Assembly (NCBI GenBank): GCA_004380135.1
Contig: QXCR01000249.1
Span: forward strand, 1-30,305
Reading direction: 5' to 3'
DNA length: 30,305 nt
Origin: Stemphylium vesicarium
Lineage: Eukaryota > Ascomycota > Dothideomycetes > Pleosporales > Pleosporaceae
The position numbers and the translations under genes are program-made. How positions within the stretch are numbered: position 1 is the stretch's first letter; the number at the start of each line of letters is the position of its first letter. This document shows positions 1 to 10,345 of the stretch, piece after piece. The notes under the pieces are model-generated. The model was not told the origin of the DNA and ran no database searches. It saw nothing but the letters and a program-made list of their open reading frames with translations.

Positions 1-4
1 TAGA

Positions 5-976
5 TCACTCCCTGCCCTTGACATCACCTTCATGCACATGCACCGTGACGCTCGGTACTATAGCGAATATGACCGTCAACACCAGGGCGCAGGCGAGAGC
101 GGCAAAGCTGAGATCACAAGCTTCACCCATTTCCACTCCCACCCACGATGGCAATGCATCAGCCGCGTTGAGAATTACGTTCAGAATGATGCCAAGCAAG
201 ACAAAAGGAGAGCAGCAAAGAAAACCCAGAGCCAACAGAGCCAGCGCTCTGGGGACGGCTTTGAGCTTACCAAAGACTCTGGTGACGACCTGTGGCCGCC
301 CAGACGCTAGGCTTAGAGAAAGAATTGCGACTATGCTCATCAAGATTAAGCCGGATATCAAGGTATCTCGTACGGAGAATGCGGGAAACCTGGTCGAACT
401 CTCCACTAGCTGTGACAAGGCATCTGCACGGTCATGAATAGCGTCTCTCACGGGACCTGGCAGCTCTTGCACACTGTCAGGCAAAAGGCTCGACAGGTTG
501 AGCGGCAATTCAGAGCAGTTCACGTCTTTTTCATAGCCGATGCAGAAGCGCTTCGTGCCCAGCGAGCAGTTTCGAGGGAAATTCTCCTCAATGTTCTGAA
601 CAGTGGCTACTGCAGAGCTTATCGCACTTTCCGCCTGGCTAGCGGCGTCGACGACTCTGGTTGCAGCCGCGTCCAGAGCGCTTCTGGCTCCGTCCTGAAG
701 GTCCTGAAGGTCATCGAGTAGATCGCGGTCGCGGAGTGCATGCGCTGACGATGGAAGCACAGTAGAGAGCGCGCTTGTGAAATTGAACTGTTGGAGAAGC
801 CCCGGTCAGTTTCTGCAGTAGGCTGGCATTGATACTGTAAAGCAAAGATGACGTACCTTTAGGGTTAGGATGCCAGAATCTGCGTACGCTTCTTTGCAGA
901 GGACTTGAAGCGCGATTGTAGCGAGGGCCACAAAGACGACGACAGTTGCAGCTGCATGCAGCGCCTTCTTTAGCAT
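5..976 (-). CDS. SUR7/PalI-like four-helix membrane protein, 2 exons
   Basis: Exons are 976-857 and 787-5 (minus), giving 300 aa. The 69-bp intron has a GTACGT donor, a CTGAC branch site 18 bases before the end and a CAACAG acceptor; it removes an in-frame TGA, and both sides join in phase 0. The start is the ATG at 976, which opens a first hydrophobic helix (about residues 8-26). A 140-residue outer loop follows, with cysteines in NCSLGT, FCIGY and NCSELP, then three helices near the C-terminus (around 180-200, 220-245 and 265-290). This one-loop-three helix order is that of the SUR7/PalI (claudin-like) proteins, which sit at plasma-membrane eisosomes or in ambient pH sensing. Topology is seen; the family name is an inference without a diagnostic motif. 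No neighbour suggests a pathway. Confidence 0.62.
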
Positions 977-1145
977 GACAAATAGCGGACGAATAGCGTT
1001 GCCGTTTCCTTGACGGCTGATTACAGACAGAATTGCTCGCGTCTCTAAGCTCTCTTCTTTGGGGACTGTATATGAAAACGTAGCTTATCTAGCACATGGC
1101 GCAGGGAGAGAGTTTTAATCACACAAGGGGCTTAGCCGAGAGATG

Positions 1146-1328
1146 CTAAGGGCTGGAGAGCCAGATACGTACGCATCCCACGGTGCGTGATTTTAGAATG
1201 AGAGCTAAAATTATAAATGCGTTGGTGTGGAGAAGCATGATCTTGCGTCCGGTACAGTCAGACAGCGGACCACTCGTGTTAGAAGTCCCGAGGTCCAGGC
1301 CGCTGACCACATCAATATCGAGTATGGC
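1146..1328 (-). pseudogene. Probable relic of an MFS transporter (motif A segment)
   Basis: An open stretch of 60 codons without a start, ending in TAG at 1148-1146. It contains GPLSDCTGRK, which fits the loop 2-3 signature of major facilitator transporters (G-x-L-x-D-x-x-G-R-K), followed by a hydrophobic run (IMLLHTNAFIILALIL) where helix 3 should be. Nothing recognisable as the rest of a 450-550 aa transporter lies on either side, and a TAG directly precedes the fragment. I read it as the remnant of a decayed gene. A chance match to motif A is possible because the segment is short. Confidence 0.33.
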
Positions 1329-1738
1329 CTATATCGTATGGACACACGCGAAGTACCTGTAAGGCTCCCTGTGCTACGATGCTGTGCTTCCAGGATTGCC
1401 TTGCCTAGGATGACATTGGGATGTGACTGTAGCGTCCACACCTTGATGTTTCGACCGGCGCCTAAGGTGGAACCAATTGTAGCACCGCACAGAAGCCAGA
1501 AATGGGCCGCGCTTGTATGTCATATCTCAACCTAATTTAGCATGTTTGGATCCCATTTCATTCTCGCGTCTCGCGGCCATGATGAACAAAGATGCTTGGT
1601 TAGGGAAGTTGCTCATATCAAACTAAGATTGGCATACAAAGCCTGCGGCCAAGCACGGAAACTCGCTGCATGGGATAGGCCCGATAATGTGATTTGAGGC
1701 GGTGTGCAATATCCTTCTCATCACACGCCGCCGCTGAT
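1329..1738. other. Intergenic, no supported gene
   Basis: Short overlapping open frames on both strands show no family signal. On the minus strand, upstream of the MFS-like fragment, a stretch around 1350-1510 is open and partly hydrophobic and could be more of the same decayed gene, but I cannot match it. Confidence 0.4.
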
Positions 1739-1746
1739 GCGAATAA
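1739..1746. repeat. 8-bp target duplication, left copy (GCGAATAA)
   Basis: GCGAATAA directly precedes the MITE and is repeated exactly at 1875-1882 directly after it. An 8-bp duplication is the length made by hAT-superfamily transposases. Confidence 0.85.
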
Positions 1747-1874
1747 CAGGCTTGCCAATAAGCAAGCCAATCAAGCCGATCTAACTACATTCAGTGACAC
1801 TTTAAGCTATGCGAGTTAGTTGATTACCACATTGGGTTAGACCAGCTTGATTGGCTTGCTTGTTGGCAAGTCTG
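1747..1874. mobile_element. 128-bp hAT-type MITE
   Basis: The element begins CAGGCTTGCC and ends with the reverse complement of CAGACTTGCC. Terminal inverted repeats of 39 bp (1747-1785 and 1836-1874) differ at four positions, one of them in the outer 4 bp. About 50 bp lie between the arms and there is no coding capacity. Perfect 8-bp direct repeats flank it. Length, long arms, CAG ends and 8-bp duplication together identify a non-autonomous hAT element moved by a transposase in trans. The identical flanking duplication suggests a fairly recent insertion. Confidence 0.88.
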
Positions 1875-1882
1875 GCGAATAA
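1875..1882. repeat. 8-bp target duplication, right copy (GCGAATAA)
   Basis: Exact copy of 1739-1746, directly after the MITE's right end. Confidence 0.85.
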
Positions 1883-2495
1883 GTACTGAACTTGTAACTG
1901 CATGAGCAGTGTCGGTCGGAGGCTGCGGATCAACAATTGTATCGCTATCTGTTATCGTGTTGTGATGTTCGTGTACAGGAGCTCTCAGCTCAGAGGTAAG
2001 TGCACTTGCCCACCGGGCAGTGCCTCCTACAATAGAATATCATGTGACTCTAGTCACGTGGTTAAAGAACTGCAATCGCCGCTCCCAACAGCCTTGCGAC
2101 TATGCCGGCTGCGATGGCTTGCCATGCGCGAACGGACTAATCAGATGGCAAGCGAGCCGATGACTTGTCTGCGTCATCCTTCAATGAGGGTCTATTGCTC
2201 TGGCCAGTGTGTCAAGCGCGCAGCCTCAATGATGTTCACAGGCACCCTTTGTCCAACCCATAGAACTATATCGGTCCACATCAGGATGCTTTGCGTAAGA
2301 GCCCAAAGATGACGTTACTGAATGTGCTTGTTCTCGGCATAGAGGAATGGTGGGATTGGTTCATTCTGCGAATGGCTCTCAGTTGCTTACTTCGAGCCAA
2401 CTCCTCTCCAGTCGCATAACTACCCAGGATGCCATGGTATACACGTTGTTGATGTTCGTAAAATTTTGCACGCCATCGTCCTTTCTTCGCCATCA
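1883..2495. other. Intergenic, downstream of the GH3 gene
   Basis: Short open frames lie on both strands. A 71-codon minus frame begins at 2496 and overlaps the GH3 stop codon, but it shows no composition or motif of a gene. Nothing else is recognised here. Confidence 0.4.
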
Positions 2496-5038
2496 TTAAT
2501 CCCTCGATGCGAATATGGGAACAGTGAGCCCCCCTTGTAGTGGTAGTTTCCTGGAACTGAGCCCGACGTGCACCCCAATCTCACCAGCGGGCAGAGTCCA
2601 TGCTTGCGCAGTCGTTTCCCAGTAACTCAGATCACGCCGAGTCAAAGGAAATTGCACAGTGCCAGAAGCACCAGCATCGAGGGCCATCTTCTCGAAGCCA
2701 CGCAGACTGCGTGTGGGCGCATTTGCTTCCTCGGGATACGAGAGGTACAACTGAGGCACGGTAGCGCCAGCAACCGAGCCGGTGTTGGTGACAGTCGCGC
2801 TAATGGTAGCGAGAGTAGCCCACAGCTCTGGATTGCCGCCTGGCTGGATTGGTGTGGCCGGATCAGGCATCCTCGAAACGTTGCTCGCACCGACCTCGAT
2901 CTGCAGGCAGGAGACGTTGAACGTGGTGTAGCTCAATCCAAAGCCAAACTCGAATGCTACGCTCTTATTGTGCACGTCAAACTCTTTGTAGTCGATCAAG
3001 TTGCCCTCGACAAAGTCCGCTTGCCATGCATCGGGGTCAGTGGTGGTGACCAGCTCGGTGCTGTTGATCAGATTCCTGGCGTAGTCGGTCTCATCGTCGG
3101 CAATCGTGTAGGGCAGCCTGCCCGACGGATTCACGTCGCCCCACAGGATGTCCGCGACAGAGTTCCCAGACTCTTGGCCCGGCATATGTGCTACCAGTAT
3201 CGCGGTTACGTTCGGGTTGTTACGCCACGGCATGGTGTTTGGTGCGGCGCCGTGGAGCACCACCACCGTGTTATTACAGACTGCTGTTGTGCGGTCCAGG
3301 ACAGCCGTGGAGTTCCACTCCGCAATCAACGTGGTGCGATCGTCGCCCTCGCTGGCCCAGGACTTCAGGAACACAATGCACACCTCTGGCGACGCAGGCC
3401 CGAGGCTAGCGAGACCTCCTCCAACAATGTATTCGTTGTCAGTGACGTACTGCACGATAGCTCCCTGCGACTGGCCACGAGATTTTATAGCTTCCAGAGG
3501 CGATACCACATACGAAAAGCGGCCAGTACCAGAGCCGCCCCCAACCGCCAGCGTGCCGACATCGTAATCGCCATCCATCAGGTTGAGTCCCATCGTAGCT
3601 AACGAATACTGTCCTCTCGTAAGATCAGCAGCGTCGTTGCCGAAAACACCAATGGTCTTTGGAGACTTCAGAGGCAGAGCTCCTTTAGTGTTCTTCAACA
3701 ATACTGTTCCAGCTGCGCCAAGGTCCCGTATCAGTTGCGTATGCTGCTGGGTGCGGACGTCCACGGTTGGGCCAAGCGCGAAGTTGTGTGAATATCCAGA
3801 AGCACCAAAGAACCCGAGTTGCGAAGTGGATCCGTCGATGAGAGGAAAGTCCGCGTCTTGGCCCAAATGAAAATACGGAGTCATGACCCGAAGGACCATA
3901 TCTTCGATTTGTTGTTCCGAAAGCGATCCGTTGTGCACGGAGATGGTGATATTGTCACCCCAGAATGATGGGGTAGGGTTGGGGAAACCGATACCGCCAG
4001 GCATATTCATATCCAGCCCCGCTTCGATCGAAGCCACACCGGAGTGTGTTGCAAGCCAATCGCTCATCACATAACCTTGGAAGCCTAGTTCTCCTTTCAG
4101 CAGCCCGTTGAGAGCCTTGCTGTTCTGGCACGCTGGCGAGCTCGTCAGCAAAGATCGGTGCAAAAGTGCTCGAGCTGCGTACCGTAACTACCGTTGATGC
4201 GCTGGTATGAGCACATCACAGCAGCTGTGCCTGCCCGAACGGCGTTGGCGAAAGGCCATAGATATGTCTCGTGCATGGTTTTGTCGTCCACATTGGAACT
4301 GACAGCCTCGATCGTGACACCATCGACCGTGGAAGGATTTCTTTGGGTCTCTTGTTCATTTACTGTGAATGTCAGGCACAACTTTCGTCGCGTTTAACGT
4401 GCTTGTGCTCACCGATAAAGTGCTTTGTACATGCCTGGACACCGGCGCTCTGGATCCCATGGATAGTCTCCTCGACGAGAACGCCGGAGAGGTAGGGGTC
4501 GGGACTGAATCCCTCCCAGTTACGTCCACCGAATGGTGATCGACCAAGCGCACCCACTACAGGACCCAGAGCTACGTGGGCACCTTTGCCTCTGAATTCT
4601 GCGCCCATGTACTCCCCACGCTGACGAACCAACGTCCGATCCCAAGAAGCTGCTGCTGAAATACCAGCCGAGAACACAGAGACAGAGACCGCCTGTCGAA
4701 TGGCGAGAGGCCCATCGTGCAGGCAAAGTCCACTGAAATTGAGTCTTTCGATTGGCGCAATGTTGCCAACGCATGGACCAGAAGTGCCTGTGGATGACTG
4801 TCAGCTATGAAGCGCCATTGATTAAGCGGTGCGTACCTGTGACGATCTGAGCCTTTTCTTTGGTTGTCAACTCTGCGACAAATGCCTGGGCTTTCTCAAG
4901 AGCTGCTTCCCATCCGCCTGCTCCACAGGTTCGAGGCGAGGGATAGACAGGAGGGCTTGTCCCATACTGTGTGTGCTTGACATTGAATTGCGCTGCAACA
5001 GCCGTAGCGCACGCAGTCAAAAGCAGTGCTCGTACCAT
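2496..5038 (-). CDS. Secreted GH3 beta-glucosidase, 4 exons
   Basis: Exons 5038-4837, 4787-4413, 4362-4183 and 4132-2496 give 797 aa, the usual size of secreted fungal GH3 enzymes. Introns are 49, 50 and 50 bp; the first ends after a CTGAC branch. Residues 1-16 are a signal peptide (cut before QFNV), so the enzyme is exported. The N-terminal barrel holds LHDGPLAIR (Asp92, substrate binding), KHFI (189-192), NEQET and GYVMSDW with nucleophile Asp277. The second domain contains SEGDDR with Glu514 as candidate acid/base. A fibronectin-III-like domain closes the protein (VTNTG, RSLRGFEK). It should hydrolyse terminal beta-D-glucosyl residues, as from cellobiose. Val193 comes from the spliced codon where Gly is common. 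All exons join in frame and no damage is seen. Confidence 0.93.
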
Positions 5039-5785
5039 CTCAAGTGTTTACTGGAGCTGCTATCGTTGGATCACGGCCCCGCTGACACAATAAAGAAAGC
5101 CATTGATGAGGTTCTTATAACCTTCTGCTACTCTGGTCGTGTGCAGGTAGTGCTTGCGCGAGTTTGTTGAGCACGCACTAGAGATCCGCCACGCTGACTA
5201 TGACTGCTAGACAGATGCCATATGTGGGTACCTGCTGACTGTATCAATGGCGGAATGTTATGACCGTCGGCTTGGTGCCAGGCAAATGAAGGTATTGGGC
5301 ATCTACGTGATGTAAGAATCACTCGGGATGACTTGCAGTGAGCGGCTCAGGATGGCAAAATAATCACGTAAGCTACTGGTGATGCACAGCAGACCACTCG
5401 GGACCGCAGCGGCGGATGACACATTCAGGATCTGTGCACTGACCTACGGCGGTGGAAATTGGTATGGGTAATGGTCGATGCACCAGGGTTCCGCAGCGCA
5501 TAGGCGCTTCACCACGCTACGCCACTATAGAAGTTCTGCTGAACATGTGTCAAAGACCCACGAATCAGCTTGGTTCACAGTCTATGTTCACTGGGGTCAT
5601 AGGCCGATATGGCATCTTGCCCTGCTAACATGTTGAGTTCCGTGTGTAACACCAGAGTGATTGCACTAATGCCCACAGCAGACGCAATGTACTGTAGCTG
5701 AAAGATTGACGACTGCATCTCACTATAACATCACTTCCGCTTTACCTACCTCGCGCGGGCTCTGCCACCGTACGAAAAGCTTAGC
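5039..5785. other. Intergenic, upstream regions of two divergent genes
   Basis: This holds the promoter side of the GH3 gene and of the plus-strand gene at 5786. No open frame here looks coding. The 24-bp sequence at 5362-5385 recurs with three differences at 7162-7185, exactly 1800 bp on, on the far side of the next gene. Confidence 0.4.
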
Positions 5786-7054
5786 ATGACATACTTTACA
5801 GACGTGCCTTCCCCGCATATTGGACCGCGGAACGACAGCCGCCCAGCGGACCTGCCGCTGTCTCATCGCACCTCTATCTCCAGGCACTACGATGAGTTCA
5901 CCGAGCTGAGGAAGCTCGATAACGAGGAACAGTGGCACAGCTTGACCGCATTCGAATCGTCCAAGAAACCCAGTCGAGCCGAGAATCGCCCAGTATACAC
6001 CGAGGCACAATGTCCAGACTGCGCAGTAGAGGTGGAAGATGACGGCAACGGCAGCGCTCAAGACGGTGTAATTCGACAAAGCAGGAGACGTTCTCCGCAG
6101 TCTAGCCTGTATTTGGGGATAGAAACAGAAGAAGACAAAGATACTATGGACGCCTCTAAAGTAAGTGCCAACATCCATTCTACTAATAGTGCCTGTCGTC
6201 TCAATGTCTTCAATGTGGCTAACTTAGGGGAGAAAAGCAACAGTACCCTCTCCCGTGGTACAGCGGACGCGAAATGTTATCCTGCTGCCGATGCCCCAAC
6301 TCCATTTGCGGGAGAGTCGACGCTCATCGAAGAGCTAATCGCCGATTATGCCTCACTCTTCGACAGTCCCTTCAACAGTCCTTTCGACAGTCCCTTCGAC
6401 AGTCCCTTCGACCCGGGCCCTGTAGATACGAGGTACGAGCGACCACGAACTGCACCTGCTACTCCCAAGAGAGCTTCGCTTGACTCTGCAAAGCAACGAA
6501 GTAGTATCTCGGCAAGAGCTTTGGCCAAGTCTAAACCAGTTTCAAGGAACTTCCGAAAGCTTCGCTTAAATATCCAGCACCCTACTCAGTCCATCTGCAG
6601 CACACAACAAGACCAGGACAGTCCAGACTGGGCCTGCCGAACATCCCGGGCTATCGAAGCCGAAGCAATTTCGATGCGCAATGTATACAGGCATAGGCAG
6701 GATTCGACGCCGAGACATATATTGGACGCTATGTGTAGCACAACCAAGATCTGTTCACCAGACGGTAGGAGAGTGCAGAGCCTCGGACCAGGAGGGAACG
6801 AGGCGATCTACTCAACGCCTCCAAGTAAGCACAGTTTCGCCCATCCTGCAGCCAGCAGGCATTCGGAAGGCGCCTTGCAGCTTGCGCGAGCAGCAAATGC
6901 CACTCATTTTGTAGGGGAACTTGAGGGTATGGAAGTCGCAAGTGGGAGAGAGCCGTTGAGATATCGCTATAAGCAGGTGGTTTCACCAGTGGACTTGAAC
7001 AAGAGCCTGCCTGCCTTGCCTTTGCAGGTATACGGGCAGCATGGCAAAGAATAA
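5786..7054 (+). CDS. Intrinsically disordered protein of unknown function
   Basis: A single exon of 422 codons; the ATG at 5786 is the first in frame. I do not recognise a domain. The protein is polar, rich in Ser, Arg and Pro, and has no membrane segment or signal peptide. Residues 192-208 are four tandem copies of a four-residue FDSP/FNSP unit encoded by a 12-bp repeat. The C-terminus has NKSLPALPL, a short proline motif often seen in disordered fungal signalling proteins. A GTAAGT at 6162 looks like a donor, but using it breaks the frame soon after, so I keep the gene unspliced. The length of the frame and its protein-level repeat support a real gene. Confidence 0.55.
   Translation: MTYFTDVPSPHIGPRNDSRPADLPLSHRTSISRHYDEFTELRKLDNEEQWHSLTAFESSKKPSRAENRPVYTEAQCPDCAVEVEDDGNGSAQDGVIRQSRRRSPQSSLYLGIETEEDKDTMDASKVSANIHSTNSACRLNVFNVANLGEKSNSTLSRGTADAKCYPAADAPTPFAGESTLIEELIADYASLFDSPFNSPFDSPFDSPFDPGPVDTRYERPRTAPATPKRASLDSAKQRSSISARALAKSKPVSRNFRKLRLNIQHPTQSICSTQQDQDSPDWACRTSRAIEAEAISMRNVYRHRQDSTPRHILDAMCSTTKICSPDGRRVQSLGPGGNEAIYSTPPSKHSFAHPAASRHSEGALQLARAANATHFVGELEGMEVASGREPLRYRYKQVVSPVDLNKSLPALPLQVYGQHGKE
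6359..6406 (+). repeat. 12-bp tandem repeat inside the ORF, four copies
   Basis: Units TTCGACAGTCCC, TTCAACAGTCCT, TTCGACAGTCCC, TTCGACAGTCCC, then a partial fifth. The unit is a multiple of three, so copy number can change without breaking the frame. Confidence 0.9.
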
Positions 7055-7811
7055 GCCGTGTGTCGATAATAGACCTAGGCGAGCTTCTGCAAAGGCTGGA
7101 ATATCAATCCATCGGGGTGGCGTGCAATGAGCAATCCAAGAAGTAACAGACGGCCTAGAACAATCACGTAAGCCACCAGTGATGCTGCCTCTCACACTGC
7201 GTGCTCCTCTTTAGCTGTCTAAAGCTTACGTGTCCTGCCAGGCTTATCAGGCGCGGCTTTCGCAGTGGTAGCTTCCTTTTTTCACCTTCCTTCACGATCC
7301 CACAAGCACATGCCTCCAACCTTCTTTAGTGGTTAAAATACAGCTTCACCGTCCCACCCTAGAATTTGCTGTAATTAGATCGAGAGACTCGACACACGTC
7401 TTATACTTCTTCTTGATACCTGTCCCTTTCTCGTGATCGCTGCTGCTGCGCCTAGTGAGGTTGTTTTGAACGGAAACACGATGGAGTGGTCATCTCACGT
7501 AATTCTTGCTGTTTTGGTCCGCGCAATGCGCTATCAAAGTGGCGCACGCTAAGTGCACAGAGAAGGTTTGGGCCAAGGTGGTCTTACTGATCGATCAGCT
7601 TTCACACTCGTAACCCAAGTAGTATGAATGGACCGGGAGCTCTCATTCGTTCTCGGAGTGCGGTTTGTACTTGCTGTCCCTAACGCCACGATAAGTAAGC
7701 TCGTGGAGCAGACGAAGCATACTATTTATTAGAAATCTATCTCGGTCCTCTCCTCGCCATCCACTGCCTCCTTCGTGGCTAATTGCCTACATCATCGAGC
7801 CAATCATCAAA
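7055..7811. promoter_or_regulatory. Intergenic and promoter of the zinc-finger gene
   Basis: No coding frame is seen. The last 75 bases before the ATG at 7812 are pyrimidine-rich (runs such as CTCGGTCCTCTCCTCGCC), typical of fungal transcription-start regions, and a TATTTATTAG sequence lies at about 7724-7733. The role as promoter is inferred from position and composition. Confidence 0.4.
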
Positions 7812-9023
7812 ATGTCCCTTCACTCAGCCGATCTTCTTGAATGCTTCTGTGGCCGCACCTATACGTATGCGATAGATCTGGAAGAACATCGAAAAGCGCG
7901 AGGACACTTTCCTTCACATGTCTGCAGAGATAATTGCAGACATCCTCCAGTGGTTCCGCACGACTCTATCATTCGAAAATGCGGCTGTTGTGGCAAGCAC
8001 TGTGAGCGCCTGGACATCCTCGAAGATCACCGTATTGTTACAGGTCACTGTGTCTATCCAGAACGTTATGCTTCCGGATACCAGTGTCGCGACTGTGACA
8101 TCTCTTTCGAGGACATGAATGCCTTCAGCGCACACATGGCGGGTTGTGTGCATTGCAAGCCTTTGCAGCAAAAGCCCCACAGCAACGCAGAAAAGGTCGA
8201 AAAACCTGCGACCTCGATCGCGGACGATCAGGCATGTATAAGATGCCAGCGAACCTTCCCGTCCTTCCGATCTCTCCAACAACACTGCGAATCGTTGAAG
8301 CACAAGCCACTTAGTGCTCTACGCTGCCCTGTAGGAGAAGGATGCACTGGAAAGTTCAGTGCGCCGTCGGCGCTGCTGCACCATCTGGAAAGTGGAAACT
8401 GCTGCTCAGCTATGGACCGCGATGCCATCTACGACATCGTCCATCTATACGACCACGATTGTACGATCCACAGCCTCCCCACATTCACACCCTCGAACTC
8501 TCCCCATCTCTCGTCACACCGTCTATCTCCTAATCCTAGGGCCCCGAGGGCGTCCCTTAATAGTCCTAATAGCTGGTCCCTGGTCACTTCCACACCCTCT
8601 CAGGGTAGTGCGGAAGAAAGTTTGGTAGATTGGTCGCCGCTTGAGGATATCTCTCTCTCGCTCGGAAGCGGACGCGTGGTCGATAAAATTGAGCCCAAAC
8701 TCTGTTGCCCGCTTTACCCAAGAAAGCGCACAGTCTTTGCTACACTACAGGCACTTCAACAGCACATGATTTCTTCAGTACACCGCGAAAAGGGATACCA
8801 CTGCCCGAGTAATCTCTTCCCAATGGACTCCAGCAGGGTCAACACAAAGCGAGGAAAGCAAAAGCAATTTACAACTCTGAGTGGCTTGGCTCAACATTTA
8901 GAAAGTGGGGTATGCCATGGTGGCAAGCAGACGTTCTTGCGTTGTATTGAGCTTGCTCAGCGGCACCTGGGACAATGGGGATGTGGAGGGATGCGCCTTC
9001 TGTTGCCAGACTTCCAAGATTGA
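7812..9023 (+). CDS. C2H2-type zinc-finger protein
   Basis: A single exon of 403 aa. Cys/His pairs recur along it: CFC...H26...H32, CGCC...H..H, CRDC...H, CIRCQRTF...H..H, CPVGEGCTGKF...HHLESGNC, CCPLYP...H...H and YHCPSNLF...HLESGVC. The last motifs, an FSAPSALLHHLESG segment and a second TLSGLAQHLESG segment, mark a fungal family of degenerate C2H2 proteins whose role is not known; nucleic acid binding is plausible. Between fingers, residues about 225-290 are Ser/Pro-rich and probably disordered. No signal peptide or membrane segment is present. The start is the first ATG after a pyrimidine-rich leader, and the frame is undamaged. Confidence 0.85.
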   Translation: MSLHSADLLECFCGRTYTYAIDLEEHRKARGHFPSHVCRDNCRHPPVVPHDSIIRKCGCCGKHCERLDILEDHRIVTGHCVYPERYASGYQCRDCDISFEDMNAFSAHMAGCVHCKPLQQKPHSNAEKVEKPATSIADDQACIRCQRTFPSFRSLQQHCESLKHKPLSALRCPVGEGCTGKFSAPSALLHHLESGNCCSAMDRDAIYDIVHLYDHDCTIHSLPTFTPSNSPHLSSHRLSPNPRAPRASLNSPNSWSLVTSTPSQGSAEESLVDWSPLEDISLSLGSGRVVDKIEPKLCCPLYPRKRTVFATLQALQQHMISSVHREKGYHCPSNLFPMDSSRVNTKRGKQKQFTTLSGLAQHLESGVCHGGKQTFLRCIELAQRHLGQWGCGGMRLLLPDFQD

Positions 9024-9326
9024 GGTCGTTTATTGTAGATTCGTGGGAATAACCAACGAATACGCGATTAGTAATTAGATGTTCTTTGTCCTCTTACCGA
9101 CCTAACAGTTCCTCGCATCTACTAAATAAATGCCCTGCTGTGTCCCTAACGTGTTACCTTGGCAAGTGCCCTTCCCCCTCCCCCATCTCAGCAAGTGGCA
9201 CGTGACGTATGACGGGCGCAGCGCGCTACGAACACAATACGCGAGCATTTCAGCCTCAACAGCCCAGCCTTTTGCGCCAGAGTCGCTGTGGCTCTCTGTG
9301 GGATCTGCGCCAACCCGTGTCGCTGT

Positions 9327-9362
9327 TACAAGGTGATGGGCCACCCTGGACCTATGGTTACT
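9327..9362 (+). repeat. 36-bp direct repeat, copy 1
   Basis: Begins TACAAGGTGATGGGCCACCC; the second copy at 9565-9600 differs at two positions. Start-to-start spacing is 238 bp. Confidence 0.85.
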
Positions 9363-9564
9363 GTCGCATGGTAGGGTGCGGGTATTGTGGACAGAAAAAT
9401 CAGGAAAGAGTGTATGTTGTATTGAATGTAGCATCCTAGCTGAGCATATATAAAGGTCATCGCGCGGCGTTATTAGTAACAAGGTTTCCGACAGCGCTTG
9501 GCCTGCGACATCTCTTTACTACTTCGCACAGCTGCACTTTGATTTGCTACATTCTACACCGTAA

Positions 9565-9600
9565 TACAAGGTGATGGGCCACCCCGGAACTATGGTTACT
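9565..9600 (+). repeat. 36-bp direct repeat, copy 2
   Basis: Matches 9327-9362 at 34 of 36 positions. The flanks do not align well, so this is either the core of an old tandem duplication or a short dispersed repeat. Confidence 0.85.
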
Positions 9601-10258
9601 TTTAGAGCCCTGGGAACCAAGACCTGCCGGTCGGCTGCGTGACTTTAGCACACGGGCCACAAAGAATCTTGAACGCCTTGTGGCACGTGCGCGTAACTAC
9701 ACCACCTTTGCCATTGCGCATTGGGAAGGACTAAAAACCAGCTTTGATAATTAATTCCTGTGTCTTTCTCAATAACGCTGGCAGACAGTGGAATCCTCCA
9801 TTAGCCACCTAGACCGTCGAGTGCCTCTGGCCCTCAGCTAGTGCACCTGTGAACGGTCTGTAGGTACTGTATTCCAGCTACCTAATCCAGATGCTATTTA
9901 CAGTCGAGATGAAGGAAAGGAGAGGAAAGTGGGTGGCCATCCCGCTTTGTTTGGGTTGGCGCACGGCCCGCGGGCTGCTGGGGGAAGGAGTGATAGAAGG
10001 AAGGAAGCGACTAGGCCGCTGGCCTAGTCATGTGACCTCGGGCTCAGCCCGTTACAGCACCATTCCAAACGCCTTTGCCACAACATTGTCAGCATCTGCC
10101 GATGGACTGGCTGCCTTGCTAGGTGGGGGGAGGATGCAATCACATGGAAAGCTTCTCCTGAGCATAAGACAGCGGGTCTAATATCTTGTTATTATTATCT
10201 TCTACCTCCATCTACGCTAAGTCGAAGGCCATCCTAGGTGTAGAATAAATTGAATATA

Positions 10259-10345
10259 ACGTCCCTCCCTAAGTGCTGGGACACCCACCGTGATGGGACA
10301 AATGAGGGGTACTTTGACTTTCAGCACTTCGCTTTCTGCGCGCAC
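10259..10345 (+). repeat. 87-bp terminal inverted repeat, left
   Basis: Begins ACGTCCCTCCCT directly after TA (10257-10258). Its reverse complement lies at 18976-19062, with 79 of 87 positions identical and no gaps. Homology stops at both edges. Confidence 0.85.

Larger units (their letters stand above)
9024..10256. other. Gene-poor stretch, no supported gene
   Basis: Several short open frames occur but none has family features. A TATATAAAGG box at about 9446-9455 has no gene after it. A 59-codon startless plus frame at 9575-9754, just after the second copy of a direct repeat, has a protein-like composition (rich in Arg, Leu and Thr, with HWEGLK near its end) and could be a gene fragment; I cannot identify it. 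Confidence 0.4.

Noticed and set aside
2281..2496. 71-codon minus frame overlapping the GH3 stop codon
   Set aside because: No family signal; overlap with the stop codon is coincidental.
2568..3602. 344-codon plus frame opposite the GH3 gene
   Set aside because: Antisense shadow of the last GH3 exon without any protein feature.
6162..6228. Intron inside the disordered-protein gene (GTAAGT...CTAACTTAG, 67 bp)
   Set aside because: Removing it shifts the frame and gives a stop soon after, and the downstream in-frame FDSP repeat supports reading through.
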